From Clostridiales bacterium (GTDB lineage Bacteria; Actinomycetota; Coriobacteriia; Anaerosomatales; SLCP01): a DNA stretch of 64,000 bases. The notes under the pieces are model-generated. The model searched no databases. It had not been told where the DNA came from and worked only from the letters and a program-made list of their open reading frames with translations. The stretch covers positions 62,001 through 126,000 of the forward strand of contig JAGXSG010000007.1 in the NCBI GenBank assembly GCA_018333995.1, written 5' to 3'. The translations under genes were made by a program, and so were the position numbers. Below, one piece after another: positions 56,605-64,000 of the stretch; position 1 is the first letter of the stretch, and each line of letters starts with the position of its first letter.

Positions 56605-57438
56605 ATGCACGTCAAGGTGGCTCGGCACGCGGGCGTATGCTACGGCGTCGAGCGCGCGTTGCGACTTGCGCAAGAAGCCGCCGAGGGCCACGCGCGCGTA
56701 CTGACCCTCGGCCCGCTCATACACAACCCTCAGGCCGTTGCCGCACTAGAGGCGCGCGGCGTTCAGGTTGTACGAGAACTTGACGACGTCGATGACGGAA
56801 CCCTCGTCATCCGCTCGCACGGAGTCGAGCCCACGGTGATAGCCGCAGCCAAGGCGCGCGGGCTGAACGTGATCGATGCGACGTGTCCGTTCGTCAGCAA
56901 GGCGCACGACGCGGCTCGGCTTTTGCACGACGAAGGGTACATCGTCGTGATCGTAGGTGAGTCAGACCACCCCGAGGTAGCAGGGATTCGCGCACATGCG
57001 GGCGGCGGCGCGATCACCGTCCAGGAACCTTCTGAGGTGCCTGAACGGATGCGTCGCGGGAGAGTGGGAGTCGTCGTCCAGACCACACAGCCGCCCGCGC
57101 GTCTTTCGGCAGTGATAGAGGCGCTCTTGCCACGCGTTTCGGAGTTGCGCGTCTTTAACACGATCTGCTCGGCCACGACGCAACGCCAGAGCGCCGCCGA
57201 CACGCTTGCTCGAGAAGTCGACGTCATGGTCGTTGTCGGCGGTCACAACTCGGGCAACACGAGTCGCCTCGCCGAGATATCCGCAGCGGTCAACCCGCGC
57301 ACTTACCATGTGGAGACCGCCGAGGAGCTCGATCCCGCCTGGTTTGCAGGCGCTAACGTCGTTGGCGTGACGGCCGGCGCTTCGACCCCGGGCGAGCAGA
57401 TGCGTGGCGTGATAGCGGCCATCGAGTCACTTGGATAG
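56605..57438 (+). CDS. ispH: 4-hydroxy-3-methylbut-2-enyl diphosphate reductase
   Basis: The last step of the MEP isoprenoid pathway, giving IPP and DMAPP through a [4Fe-4S] cluster. The 277-residue protein shows the three conserved cysteines: GVCYGVERAL (C12), DATCPFVSKAH and FNTICSATTQRQ. Other markers are GPLIHNPQAV, IRSHGVEP with a substrate-binding His, and TAGASTPGEQ near the end. Its stop overlaps the next gene by eight bases if that begins at TTG 57431. The length is within the short bacterial form. Confidence 0.95.
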   Translation: MHVKVARHAGVCYGVERALRLAQEAAEGHARVLTLGPLIHNPQAVAALEARGVQVVRELDDVDDGTLVIRSHGVEPTVIAAAKARGLNVIDATCPFVSKAHDAARLLHDEGYIVVIVGESDHPEVAGIRAHAGGGAITVQEPSEVPERMRRGRVGVVVQTTQPPARLSAVIEALLPRVSELRVFNTICSATTQRQSAADTLAREVDVMVVVGGHNSGNTSRLAEISAAVNPRTYHVETAEELDPAWFAGANVVGVTAGASTPGEQMRGVIAAIESLG

Positions 57439-58813
57439 CGTAGTGGACGGCCGCCGTCGATACGGCATGGGCGCGGCGTGCGCTCAGGGCGCACTCGTAG
57501 CCGCGGTTGATCGCGGCTCTCCCGCGGCGCGCGCGGGGGTACGTGTCGGCGACATCATCGATCGTGCGAACGGGCACCTGCTTCGGGATCTTGTCGACTG
57601 GCTGTGGCATACGGACGGTCCGGCGGTCTCACTACTGCTACTGCGCCCCGATTCCGCAGGTGATTCATACGGGCGCACCGGTCTCGAACTTACTCGCGCG
57701 CCGGGAGAGGCGTGGGGAATCGAGTTTGCCGAGGTGGTCTTTGACGGCGTGCGCACCTGCGTCAACAGCTGCGCATTCTGCTTCATGTCGCAACTGCCCC
57801 CGGGGTTACGGCGCGCGCTCTACGTGCGCGATGACGACTACCGGCTCTCGTTTCTTCAGGGAAACTTCGTCACCTTGACCAATCTGGACGACACGGATGT
57901 GCGACGCATCGTACAGCGGCGTCTCTCGCCGCTGTACGTTTCGCTGCACGCGGTGACTCCACGCATTCGCGAACGTTTGGTGTGCGCTCGCGGGACCGAC
58001 CGCGCCCTTGAGGTGTTCGATACGCTCGTGGAGGCAGGTATTGAGACCCACGTGCAGATCGTTGCGGTCCCAGGCGTAAACGACCAAGACGAGCTCGACA
58101 CGACACTGTCGTGGCTCGCCGCGCGGGAAGGCGTGCGTTCGGTGGGTGTCGTCCCGCTCGGCTATACGGCGCACCAAGAGCGATACTCGGCTTCGTATGA
58201 AGACCGTGCCGCCGCGTCCGGTATGATCGAGCGTGTGCAGCCCTGGCAGTTGGCGATGCGCCAGCAAGACGGGGTGACGTGGGTATACCTCGCTGACGAG
58301 TTCTACCTCAACGCCTGTGCACCCTTCCCAAGTACCGAGTGGTACGACAGTTTCCCGCAGTACGAAAACGGCATCGGCATCGTTCCGGCGTTTGTCGAGG
58401 AGATGATCGAGCTTAAGGCGGAGTTCACGTCGGCGCTCCTTGCCATGCCAGAGACTGAGTCGGTGACGCTCGTGACAGGTGAGCTCGCCGCCTCCACACT
58501 CGCTGGTGCGCTGGAAGCTGTTGGCGGTGTTGGCAAGGTGCGCTTGCTGGCCACTCCAAATCGCCTGTTCGGGGGCAACGTTACCGTCGCCGGGCTGCTT
58601 ACCGGAACCGACATCGTTACTGCCATCGCCGCAGACGCGATGTGCGGCCAAACGGCCTACGTGGCCCCTGATGTGATGCTTAACGCAGACGGCGTGACCC
58701 TCGATGACATGACCGTTGAGGATATCCGTGCCGCGACGAATGGGACGGACGTGGCATTCGTCGATCCCCGGCCCGCAGGGTTGCTCGGCGCGTTGCGGCG
58801 GGCGGCGTGCTGA
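57431..58813 (+). CDS. PDZ-radical-SAM-DUF512 protein of unknown function
   Basis: A 460-residue protein of the group sometimes called Fe-S oxidoreductases related to NifB. An N-terminal PDZ-like domain (about 15-70, ALVAAVDRGSPAARAGVRVG) is followed by CVNSCAFCFMSQ, a C-x3-C-x2-C radical-SAM motif, then FLQGNFVTLTNL and SLHAVTPRIRERLV. The C-terminal DUF512 part includes YLADEFYLNA and GIGIVPAFVEEM. The substrate is unknown; the gene nearly always sits next to der, suggesting a link to ribosome assembly or membrane metabolism. TTG 57431 and GTG 57443 both fit the start. From 58814 to der there are 91 bases without a clear promoter. Confidence 0.87.
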   Translation: MDSVVDGRRRYGMGAACAQGALVAAVDRGSPAARAGVRVGDIIDRANGHLLRDLVDWLWHTDGPAVSLLLLRPDSAGDSYGRTGLELTRAPGEAWGIEFAEVVFDGVRTCVNSCAFCFMSQLPPGLRRALYVRDDDYRLSFLQGNFVTLTNLDDTDVRRIVQRRLSPLYVSLHAVTPRIRERLVCARGTDRALEVFDTLVEAGIETHVQIVAVPGVNDQDELDTTLSWLAAREGVRSVGVVPLGYTAHQERYSASYEDRAAASGMIERVQPWQLAMRQQDGVTWVYLADEFYLNACAPFPSTEWYDSFPQYENGIGIVPAFVEEMIELKAEFTSALLAMPETESVTLVTGELAASTLAGALEAVGGVGKVRLLATPNRLFGGNVTVAGLLTGTDIVTAIAADAMCGQTAYVAPDVMLNADGVTLDDMTVEDIRAATNGTDVAFVDPRPAGLLGALRRAAC

Positions 58814-58904
58814 TGGCGCAGGGTGCGTGGTATCGTGTAATGCCGCGGATCGTACTTGACGCGAGCCAGACCGCACACCCTTTGACCAGAATCCTGGTGA
58901 ACAC

Positions 58905-60215
58905 GTGGCCCTGCCAATTGTAGCTGTCGTCGGCCGACCCAACGTTGGGAAGTCGACCCTCGTCAATCGCATATCGCAGACCGGGGACGCAATAGTCCAC
59001 GAGGCTCGCGGCGTGACCCGGGATCGCTCCTATCACCGGGGCGACTGGAACGGCCGGGAGTTCATGCTCATCGACACCGGGGGCATCGAGACCGGCACGA
59101 ACGACCCGTTTGCCGAGTCGATCAAGGCCCAGGCGTTGGTCGCGACCCGGGAGGCGGACATCATTATCGCGCTCGTCGACGGCACCACTGGCGTCACTCC
59201 AGGTGACGAGGAGGTCGCACGGCTCCTCAAGCGCGCCAGACCTCCCGTCTTCCTCGTGGTGAACAAGATGGACACCCCCAACCGTGACGATGAGATTCAC
59301 GAGTTCTGGTCGCTCGGATTGGGGCAGCCGTGGCCCGTCTCGGCGACTCACGGTCACGGCACGGGTGATCTGCTAGACGCCGTGGTGGCCCTTCTGCCTG
59401 ACACTGAGCCGCATCAAGAGAGCGGCGCGATCGATGTGGCGATCATAGGCAAGCCTAACGCTGGCAAGTCCTCGCTGCTCAACCGTCTGACCGGAGTAGA
59501 CCGTGCGATCGTGAGCGAGACCGCAGGCACCACACGAGACACGCTCGACGTGCTGGTCGACCGCGGCGGCACGGCGTACCGTTTTGTTGACACCGCGGGT
59601 ATCCGGCGTAAGGCACGCATAGACCAAGACGTCGAGTACTACGGCTTTGTTCGCGCGATGCGCGCGATAGACCGGGCCGATGTGGCGCTGCTCGTGGTCG
59701 ACGCCACCGAGGGCATAACCGATCAGGACCAGCGAGTCGCCCGCTTTGCAGCCGAGCGAGGTTGCGGACTGATCATCGTTTTCAACAAGTGGGATATCGT
59801 CGACGGTCAGGAGTGGCGCGATGAGATTGAATACCAGCTCACTGACCGGCTCGGCTTCGTGAGTTACGCGCCCGTCGTGCGGGTGAGCGCGCTCACAGGT
59901 TTGCGCGCCAACAAGGTCTTCCAGGCGATCGACACCGCGTGGGAGGGGTACACTCGTGAAATCTCGACGAGCGCCCTAAACAGGGTTCTCACTGAGATGC
60001 GAGAGTTCGGCCACACGGTGACCAAAGGGCCGCGAACACTCCGCATCAACTACATGACACAAACACGCACGAAGCCACCGGGCTTCACGCTCTTTGCCAA
60101 TCACCCTTCGCTTGCCGACGACTCGTTCAGACGCTACGTGGAAAATCGTCTTAGGGATGCGTTCGACTTAACCGGCACACCTATCATGCTCAAGTTTAAG
60201 TCGAAGGACACCTGA
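58905..60215 (+). CDS. der: ribosome biogenesis GTPase Der (EngA)
   Basis: Essential GTPase that matures the 50S subunit. The 436-residue protein has two G domains in tandem, a trait unique to Der: GRPNVGKSTLVNRI with NKMD, and GKPNAGKSSLLNRL with NKWD. Switch regions carry DTGGI and DTAGIRRK. The C-terminal KH-like domain (about 355-436) includes KPPGFTLFANHP and RYVENRLRDAFDLTGTPI. GTG 58905 places the first strand two residues in. plsY follows 16 bases after the stop. Confidence 0.95.
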   Translation: MALPIVAVVGRPNVGKSTLVNRISQTGDAIVHEARGVTRDRSYHRGDWNGREFMLIDTGGIETGTNDPFAESIKAQALVATREADIIIALVDGTTGVTPGDEEVARLLKRARPPVFLVVNKMDTPNRDDEIHEFWSLGLGQPWPVSATHGHGTGDLLDAVVALLPDTEPHQESGAIDVAIIGKPNAGKSSLLNRLTGVDRAIVSETAGTTRDTLDVLVDRGGTAYRFVDTAGIRRKARIDQDVEYYGFVRAMRAIDRADVALLVVDATEGITDQDQRVARFAAERGCGLIIVFNKWDIVDGQEWRDEIEYQLTDRLGFVSYAPVVRVSALTGLRANKVFQAIDTAWEGYTREISTSALNRVLTEMREFGHTVTKGPRTLRINYMTQTRTKPPGFTLFANHPSLADDSFRRYVENRLRDAFDLTGTPIMLKFKSKDT

Positions 60216-60231
60216 TGGGCAGGGACACGAA

Positions 60232-60903
60232 ATGATTGATGAGGGCGCGATCCGGATCGCGGCCGGGGCGGTTACCGCGTACTTCATCGGCGCGATACCG
60301 TTCGCGCTCATCATTGGAAAACGCTACTACGGCGTAGACGTTCGCGAGCACGGTTCGGGAAACTTAGGCGCCACCAACGTGCTTCGAGTCCTTGGTGCGA
60401 GAGCGGCTCTTGCCACGTTCGCCCTCGACATCGCGAAGGGAGCGGCGGCTGTAGGACTCGGGATACTCTTCCATGCGGCCTATGTCTCGCCCTCGGCTTA
60501 CGACTGGGTCCTCTTAGGCACGATGCTTGCGGCGGTGCTCGGACACTCGTACTCGCCGTACGTGCGTTTTACTGGTGGTAAAGGTGTTGCCACGGCCGCC
60601 GGTGCGCTGCTTGTCGTCACTCCGCTCGCGTGGCCTGTCTTATTCGTGTCTTTCGTTCTTGTCGTCTACCTCACGCGTCTTGTGAGTCTCGGTTCCGTCA
60701 TCATCGCACTCCAGTTTCCGGTACTCGTTGTGCTCCTCTACGGTGACCGGCCCGCGCTCATCGTGTTGTCGCTCGTAACGGCCGCACTTGTGGTCTGGCG
60801 TCACCGGTCCAACATCGGCCGCATCATTCGCGGTCAAGAGGATAGAATCAGCGTTGGGAAGGGTGTCGCGACCGTACGGGAGCGGGAGGGGAAAGCGGAG
60901 TGA
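60232..60903 (+). CDS. plsY: acyl phosphate:glycerol-3-phosphate acyltransferase
   Basis: Acylates glycerol-3-phosphate with acyl-phosphate, the first step of phospholipid synthesis in most bacteria. The 223-residue membrane protein has about five to seven helices and the three PlsY motifs: HGSGNLGATNVLRVLG, FTGGKGVATAAGALL, and RHRSNIGRIIRGQE near the end. The C-terminus is about 20 residues longer than in Bacillus, with a charged tail. The stop overlaps gpsA (GTGA), whose product makes the substrate. Confidence 0.93.
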   Translation: MIDEGAIRIAAGAVTAYFIGAIPFALIIGKRYYGVDVREHGSGNLGATNVLRVLGARAALATFALDIAKGAAAVGLGILFHAAYVSPSAYDWVLLGTMLAAVLGHSYSPYVRFTGGKGVATAAGALLVVTPLAWPVLFVSFVLVVYLTRLVSLGSVIIALQFPVLVVLLYGDRPALIVLSLVTAALVVWRHRSNIGRIIRGQEDRISVGKGVATVREREGKAE

Positions 60904-61919
60904 AGCATGCGGCTGTGATCGGCGCAGGTTCGTGGGGGACGGCCATCGCATCTGTCCTCGGCGGCAAGGGTATATCAACCGCACTGTGGGCTCGATCGGC
61001 TGAGGTCGCCGACGCGCTCAACGCCGTGCGCCGCAACCCGCGCTACCTTACGGGTGTCGTCCTCCCGCCGGAAGTGTGGGCGACCACCGATGTCCAGCAG
61101 GCGTTGCGAGATGCCGAGATGGTCGTGTTAGCGACGCCGTCCAAGTCCATCCGTGAAGCCGCCGAGTCGATTCGCCCCTACTGGGACACGTCCACGCCGG
61201 TGGTCTCGCTCGCGAAGGGACTCGAGCGCGGCTCGCTGTATCGCATGACTGAGGTGCTCACCGATGTTCTCGGGCACCGCGAGATGTTTGCGGTGCTCTC
61301 AGGACCCAACCATGCCGAGGAGGTATCGGTCGGGATACCCTCTGCCACTGTCATCGCCGCGTACGATCAAAAGATCGGTGTCGCTTTGCGCTCGGCGTTC
61401 ATGACGTCATCGTTTCGGGCGTACACGAACCTTGACGTCGTGGGGGTGGAGCTTGCTGGCGCGTCCAAGAACGTTATCGCGGTTGCGGCTGGCATGTCTG
61501 ACGGCCTCGGTTTTGGCGACAACACCAAGGCCACACTCATGACAAGAGGACTTGCCGAGATGAGTCGGCTGGGCAAGGCGGCTGGCGCCAATCCGCTCAC
61601 GTACATGGGTCTGGCCGGGATGGGTGACCTCATCGCGACGTGCACGTCGCGTCACAGCCGCAACCGGGCGCTCGGCGAGCGGATCGCGCGGGGAGGAACG
61701 GTGGCCCAGTTCGAACGCGAGACGCATATGGTCGCGGAGGGTGCGGTGAGCTCAGCTACCGTCGACGAGCTCGGCGTGCGGCATGGCGTCGATATGCCGA
61801 TCACGCACCAGGTCCGCGCGATCGTTCACGACGGAGCCCCCCTGGCATCCGCCGCCGCGGCGCTGATGGGTCGCGACGCGACCGATGAGCTCCATGGTAT
61901 GGACCTGATCGACATCTGA
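60900..61919 (+). CDS. gpsA: glycerol-3-phosphate dehydrogenase [NAD(P)+]
   Basis: Reduces dihydroxyacetone phosphate to glycerol-3-phosphate for plsY. The 339-residue enzyme starts with AAVIGAGSWGTAIASVL, the dinucleotide fold, has VVSLAKGLERGSLYRMTEVL, LSGPNHAEEVSVGIPSATV and the catalytic Lys in GVELAGASKNVIAVAAG. GMGDLIATCTSRHSRNRALG is the family signature near residue 240. It starts on the plsY stop (GTGA). rpe follows 15 bases downstream with a GAGGAG ribosome binding site. Confidence 0.95.
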   Translation: MKHAAVIGAGSWGTAIASVLGGKGISTALWARSAEVADALNAVRRNPRYLTGVVLPPEVWATTDVQQALRDAEMVVLATPSKSIREAAESIRPYWDTSTPVVSLAKGLERGSLYRMTEVLTDVLGHREMFAVLSGPNHAEEVSVGIPSATVIAAYDQKIGVALRSAFMTSSFRAYTNLDVVGVELAGASKNVIAVAAGMSDGLGFGDNTKATLMTRGLAEMSRLGKAAGANPLTYMGLAGMGDLIATCTSRHSRNRALGERIARGGTVAQFERETHMVAEGAVSSATVDELGVRHGVDMPITHQVRAIVHDGAPLASAAAALMGRDATDELHGMDLIDI

Positions 61920-61934
61920 GGAGGAGAGGCACGC

Positions 61935-62609
61935 ATGCCGGAACGTGTCATGATGGCGCCGTCGATCCTCTCGGCGGACTTCACCGACCTTGGAGCGGCG
62001 GTACGCCTCGTGCAAGAGGCTGGCGCGGACTTCATTCACGTCGACGTGATGGACGGGCACTACGTACCCAACCTCACCATCGGGCCGCCGGTCGTCAAGG
62101 CGCTCAAACGCGTCGCCACCGTCCCGCTCGACGTCCACCTCATGATCTCCAACGCCGAGGTAAGCGTCGATCAGTATCTTGAAGCAGGCGCTGACTGGAT
62201 CACCGTGCACGTCGAGGCGTGCGAGCACCTCCACAGGATCGTGAGCCACATCCGCGCGTCTGGCGCGCACCCGGCGGTAAGTCTTAACCCCGCAACTCCA
62301 ATCGAGCACATTCGCGACGTGATCGCCGACGTTGACATGGTGCTTCTCATGAGCGTGAACCCTGGTTTTGGCGGACAGTCATTCATCCCGCGAACGACGC
62401 GACGCGTTCGCATGCTTGCGAACATGTGCGCCGAAGAAGGCGTTTTTCCGCTTATCCAGGTCGATGGAGGCATCGACCTGGCAACGGCGCCCCTCGTCGT
62501 GGCAGAGGGGGCGCGCGTGCTGGTGTCCGGAAGCGCGGTATTCTGTGCCGATGATCCGGCGCGCGCTCTCCGCGAGATCCGGCACGCGGCGGAATCGGCG
62601 ATCGTGTAG
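61935..62609 (+). CDS. rpe: ribulose-phosphate 3-epimerase
   Basis: Interconverts ribulose-5-phosphate and xylulose-5-phosphate; the product also feeds riboflavin synthesis, whose genes follow. The 224-residue TIM barrel shows MAPSILSADFTDLG at the start, HVDVMDGHYVPNLTIGPPVV with metal-binding His and Asp, VPLDVHLMISN, MSVNPGFGGQSFIP and VDGGIDLATA. GAGGAG lies eight bases before ATG 61935. A -10 box for the riboflavin genes follows its stop directly. Confidence 0.95.
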   Translation: MPERVMMAPSILSADFTDLGAAVRLVQEAGADFIHVDVMDGHYVPNLTIGPPVVKALKRVATVPLDVHLMISNAEVSVDQYLEAGADWITVHVEACEHLHRIVSHIRASGAHPAVSLNPATPIEHIRDVIADVDMVLLMSVNPGFGGQSFIPRTTRRVRMLANMCAEEGVFPLIQVDGGIDLATAPLVVAEGARVLVSGSAVFCADDPARALREIRHAAESAIV

Positions 62610-62615
62610 TACAAT
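62610..62615 (+). promoter_or_regulatory. probable -10 box of the riboflavin operon
   Basis: TACAAT directly after the rpe stop and about 15 bases before the FMN aptamer, where a riboswitch promoter is expected. No good -35 is visible at 16-18 bases. Confidence 0.5.
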
Positions 62616-62627
62616 CTGCACGCACTT

Positions 62628-62741
62628 TCTTCAGGGCGGGGTGAAAGTCCCCACCGGCGGTCAGAGCCCGCGAACCCCGAAAGGGGTCGACCCGGTTGAA
62701 TTCCGGGGCCGACAGTAACAGTCTGGATGGGAGAAGGAAGG
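62628..62741 (+). promoter_or_regulatory. FMN riboswitch (RFN element)
   Basis: The aptamer is plain: TCAGGGCGGGGTGAAAGTCC, then CCACCGGCGGTCAGAG, CCCGCGAA, a variable stem (CCCCGAAAGGGG), CCCGGTTGAATTCCGGGGCCGACAGTAACAGTCTGGATGGG in four blocks, and GAGAAGGAAGG. In this class FMN binding lowers expression of riboflavin genes. The ribD ribosome binding site (GGAAGG) lies just at the aptamer's 3' edge and no terminator hairpin with a T run follows, so control is probably at translation initiation. Confidence 0.95.
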
Positions 62742-62750
62742 AACGCGCGT

Positions 62751-63884
62751 ATGCGCCTGTTTTCTGACGTGTCGTCGACCGTTGCTGACCCGCACCTTCG
62801 CCGAGCGTACCAGCTCGCCGAGCGGGGACGCGGCAGGACCGCTCCCAATCCGATGGTGGGTTGCGTCTTGGTACGCGATGGCGTCGTCATCGGGGAGGGA
62901 TACCACGAGAGCGAAGGCGGCCCGCATGCCGAGATCGCGGCTCTGAGATCAGCTGGCCGCATGGCGCATGGCGCGGACGCATACGTCACCCTCGAACCAT
63001 GCGCACACCACGGTCGCACGCCACCATGCGCAGACGCGCTCATCGCCGCACGCGTGGCTCGCGTTTTCATCGGGATGCCAGACCCCACACCTCTTGCTCA
63101 GGGAGGAGCGCGACGTCTCGCTGAGGCAGGTGTTGAGGTCACGTTCGCCGATGATCCGGCTCCATTCGAAACGCTCAATGACCCATGGCTCACCCGTGTC
63201 GCGTCGGGATTGCCATGGGTCCAGGTGAAGGTCGCCTCATCTCTCGACGGCGCCCTCACGCTTGCGGATGGCATTCGTAGCGAGATCACAGGACCCGGAG
63301 GGCTGGCGGTGACGATGCGGCTGCGCGCTGCGGCCGACGCCGTGCTCGTAGGGGCGCGGACCGCCGAGATCGACAAGCCCACGCTCACGGTGCGCGACTC
63401 TGACGGAATCGACGCGCCGCACCAGCCACTGCGGATCGTACTCGCGCGCGATCACGTGCCAGCGATGGTGCCGCTGTTTGATGACGCTCGCGGTCCCGTT
63501 GCGCTCGCGTGTCATGCTCGGACCGCTGTGTCTGGGCCTCCCGAAACGGTCAGACTGCTGGAATACCTGCCCTCCGAGGGTGTCTCTGGCGCTTTGAAGG
63601 CGATAGCTCACTGCGGTGTCGATCGTTTGCTGGTCGAGGCTGGCCCCAGATTGCTCACTGCCTTGTGGGACGGGGACTTGATTGACGAGCTCGTTATCGT
63701 GCACGCCGGCGGCATGGCAGGCGTATCGGCTCCGGGTATGTATCTCGGAGACGTAGGGAATGTGGCCTCTAGACTCACGCGTCCTATGTACGCGGTTGAA
63801 TCCGGAGTGGCAGGCACTGATGCCGTAAGTGTGTGGAGACCTAAGGAGCGGCGCGAGGGTGTCGCAGGAAAGGAAGGTCGGTAG
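62751..63884 (+). CDS. ribD: bifunctional riboflavin deaminase/reductase
   Basis: Carries out the second and third steps of riboflavin synthesis. The 377-residue protein has an N-terminal deaminase domain (1-145) with zinc motif GGPHAEIAAL and PCAHHGRTPPCADAL, and a C-terminal NADPH-dependent reductase (about 150-370) with VQVKVASSLDGALTLADG and LVEAGPRLLTALWDGDLIDEL. ATG 62751 follows GGAAGG; the in-frame ATG at 62727 lies inside the riboswitch aptamer and is not used. It is the first gene behind the FMN riboswitch; ribE follows at once. Confidence 0.94.
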   Translation: MRLFSDVSSTVADPHLRRAYQLAERGRGRTAPNPMVGCVLVRDGVVIGEGYHESEGGPHAEIAALRSAGRMAHGADAYVTLEPCAHHGRTPPCADALIAARVARVFIGMPDPTPLAQGGARRLAEAGVEVTFADDPAPFETLNDPWLTRVASGLPWVQVKVASSLDGALTLADGIRSEITGPGGLAVTMRLRAAADAVLVGARTAEIDKPTLTVRDSDGIDAPHQPLRIVLARDHVPAMVPLFDDARGPVALACHARTAVSGPPETVRLLEYLPSEGVSGALKAIAHCGVDRLLVEAGPRLLTALWDGDLIDELVIVHAGGMAGVSAPGMYLGDVGNVASRLTRPMYAVESGVAGTDAVSVWRPKERREGVAGKEGR

Positions 63885-63889
63885 TCTCG

Positions 63890-64000
63890 ATGTTCACTGG
63901 TCTGGTCGAATCTGAAGGAATCATCACCCGGATCGAACGGGTCGCCGGTGGCGCTCGGCTTGAGGTGTATGCGCCGGAGTTTGGCCGGGATATGTCGATT
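63890..64000 (+). CDS. ribE: riboflavin synthase alpha subunit (partial)
   Basis: The first 37 codons are present. MFTGLVESEGIITRIERV is the typical start of the lumazine-protein-like barrel of riboflavin synthase, which dismutates two 6,7-dimethyl-8-ribityllumazine molecules. The gene runs off the window edge, five bases after the ribD stop. The operon presumably continues with ribBA and ribH outside. Confidence 0.93.
   Translation, partial: MFTGLVESEGIITRIERVAGGARLEVYAPEFGRDMSI

Noticed and set aside
1-64000. CRISPR arrays, insertion sequences with transposase genes, rRNA genes, prophage genes.
   Set aside because: No regularly spaced direct repeats, transposase motifs, rRNA-like stretches or phage structural genes were recognised on either strand.

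Overview
The window reads as a chromosomal stretch of a GC-rich actinobacterium, most likely a deep, anaerobic Coriobacteriia-type lineage. The signs are many GTG and TTG starts, dense operons joined by 4-base stop/start overlaps, a secreted protein with cell wall-binding repeats of the CWB2 type, a PilB ATPase beside a FlgM homologue, and at least three genes whose -10 box (TAnnnT) lies so close to the start codon that the mRNA must be leaderless. The taxonomic placement is inference. All intact genes found are on the + strand.

Layout. (1) 1-11.8 kb: surface glycan locus. A visibly AT-richer block (flippase, polymerase/ligase, three GT4 glycosyltransferases, a UDP-sugar 4-epimerase; to about 7.4 kb) is followed by a GC-rich block with all four activities of a diacetylbacillosamine-type pathway: phosphoglycosyl transferase, acetyltransferase, aminotransferase and 4,6-dehydratase (PglC/D/E/F-like). 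(2) 11.9-15.6 kb: a cation antiporter, then two toxin-antitoxin systems (AbiEi/AbiEii, MqsR/MqsA) bracketed by an intact and an internally deleted copy of the mqsA 3' end. (3) 15.7-20.1 kb: CWB2 surface protein, WecB and GalE. (4) 20.1-24.3 kb: tRNA-Val(CAC), a serine-recombinase C-terminal relic, and a run of toxin-antitoxin modules (RelE/HigA, VapBC, an orphan RHH antitoxin, Phd/PIN, MNT/HEPN) ended by a second copy of the sequence flanking the tRNA: a decayed island. (5) 24.3-26.3 kb: an ABC-F ATPase. (6) 26.4-37.7 kb: an 11-gene complex I operon with order nuoA-B-C-D-H-X-J-K-L-M-N. There is no nuoE, F or G, and X, in the nuoI position, is a NuoI-like protein with a whole GltD-like Fe-S/FAD/NAD(P)H module set between its membrane-side N-terminus and its two-cluster ferredoxin domain. 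This is the most striking feature of the window. (7) 37.7-40.3 kb: a candidate small RNA, a FlgM-like anti-sigma factor, a YggT-like protein and PilB. (8) 40.3-64 kb: housekeeping genes: nucleoside catabolism (deoB, deoA), a DHH-CBS-nucleotidyltransferase fusion, a site-2 protease homologue, trpS, scpAB, rluB, cobalamin tail genes (cobU, cobS, cobC-like), hisC-tyrA-aroA-cmk-plsC-ispH, a PDZ/radical-SAM protein, der-plsY-gpsA, rpe, and the start of a riboflavin operon behind an FMN riboswitch.

How it fits together. The Pgl-like enzymes would make and load a diaminosugar on undecaprenyl phosphate, the glycosyltransferases extend it, and the flippase and polymerase export and join the units; WecB and GalE add UDP-sugar supply. 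The complex I variant would take electrons through its own fused flavoprotein instead of the NuoEFG module. The two toxin-antitoxin clusters are the mobile or recently rearranged part of the window; the last 24 kb look like ordinary vertically inherited operons.
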